Shown piece after piece: positions 63,868-64,000 of a DNA stretch of 64,000 nucleotides (its first letter is position 1; every line of letters begins with the position of its first letter). Origin of the DNA: Haliea alexandrii. Lineage in GTDB: Bacteria > Pseudomonadota > Gammaproteobacteria > Pseudomonadales > Halieaceae. Location: positions 434,001 through 498,000 of the forward strand of contig NZ_RFLW01000003.1 in assembly GCF_003719295.1 (NCBI RefSeq), given 5' to 3'. Made by a program: the position numbers and the translations under genes. The notes below the pieces were generated by a model. It was given only the letters and a program-made list of their open reading frames with translations. It made no database searches and was not told where the DNA came from.

Positions 63868-64000
63868 ATGTTACAGAGCAAACTCCCGGCGGTTGGCACC
63901 ACCATTTTCTCGCGCATGTCCGCCCTGGCGAGCGAGTGTGGCGCGGTGAACCTGTCGCAGGGCTTTCCCGATTTCCCTGCACCCGAGCGCTTGCGCCAGG
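63868..64000 (+). CDS. Methionine/kynurenine-type aminotransferase (YbdL-like), 3' end missing
   Basis: Only the first 44 residues are in the window. SKLPAVGTTIFSRMSALA and VNLSQGFPDFPAPERL match the start of E. coli YbdL, a PLP methionine aminotransferase of fold type I that also takes aromatic and other amino acids. The ATG follows AGGACGCGC. It is 7 bases downstream of the Lrp-type regulator and would provide 2-oxoacids to the fused oxidoreductase. Confidence 0.85.
   Translation, partial: MLQSKLPAVGTTIFSRMSALASECGAVNLSQGFPDFPAPERLRQ

Overview
The window is a gene-dense, GC-rich chromosomal segment of a Gram-negative bacterium. The gene set (rimO, rsmE, rluA, htpX, prlC, a complete gsp type II secretion operon, a TonB-dependent receptor, and acyl-CoA dehydrogenases beside a ketosteroid isomerase) points to a gammaproteobacterium, probably a marine heterotroph of the Halieaceae/Cellvibrionales kind. 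That placement is an inference from protein style; there is no rRNA gene here to confirm it. I saw no mobile elements, CRISPR arrays, tRNAs or rRNAs. No stretch longer than about 300 bases lacks a gene.

Layout. 1-6.2 kb: housekeeping genes (SH3/coiled-coil membrane protein, exported cyclophilin, an unusual PdxJ, RluA, 3-mercaptopyruvate sulfurtransferase, DUF2244, RimO, RsmE). 6.2-9.5 kb: a TonB-dependent receptor with a possible Fur box, then MsrA. 9.7-12.6 kb: a five-gene row (small orphan, VWA protein, membrane J-domain protein, orphan, HtpX) that looks like a stress or proteostasis unit. 12.6-19.9 kb: SDR/EthD pair, DUF1499 protein plus HtrA-like protease, another SDR, two adjacent acyl-CoA dehydrogenases and a steroid delta-isomerase homologue with its catalytic residues intact. 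19.9-24.6 kb: an RND efflux operon led by an ArsR-fold repressor with the two-cysteine pattern of persulfide sensors (BigR/SqrR/YgaV) and an AT-rich palindrome upstream. 24.7-32.8 kb: class II aldolase, tyrosine phosphatase, cardiolipin synthase, two sodium-coupled amino-acid transporters, aminopeptidase P, rubredoxin. 32.9-44.4 kb: gspCDEFGHIJKLMN on the minus strand. 44.5-52.8 kb: CysK, GNAT, quinone oxidoreductase, DEAD-box helicase, S9 peptidase, oligopeptidase A. 52.8-54.9 kb: a QueD-family protein without the usual catalytic cysteine, an SDR and a YhhQ-type queuosine-precursor transporter. 55.1-58.4 kb: a three-gene phosphorelay. 58.6-64 kb: leucine dehydrogenase, fused indolepyruvate oxidoreductase, an Lrp/AsnC regulator and the start of a methionine-type aminotransferase.

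The strongest unexpected signal is in non-coding DNA. Just upstream of gspC, reading toward the gsp operon, are four tandem 7-mers of the PhoB half-site type (CTGTCAT, CCGTCAT, CTGTCAT, CCGTCAC), each separated by 4 bases (11-bp period). They end 10 bases before a -10-like TTTAAT. This predicts that the type II secretion system is switched on by phosphate starvation. Other leads are the persulfide-sensor RND operon, the steroid-type module, the queuosine/pterin trio, the variant PdxJ, and a perfect 15-bp palindrome in front of the Lrp-type regulator.
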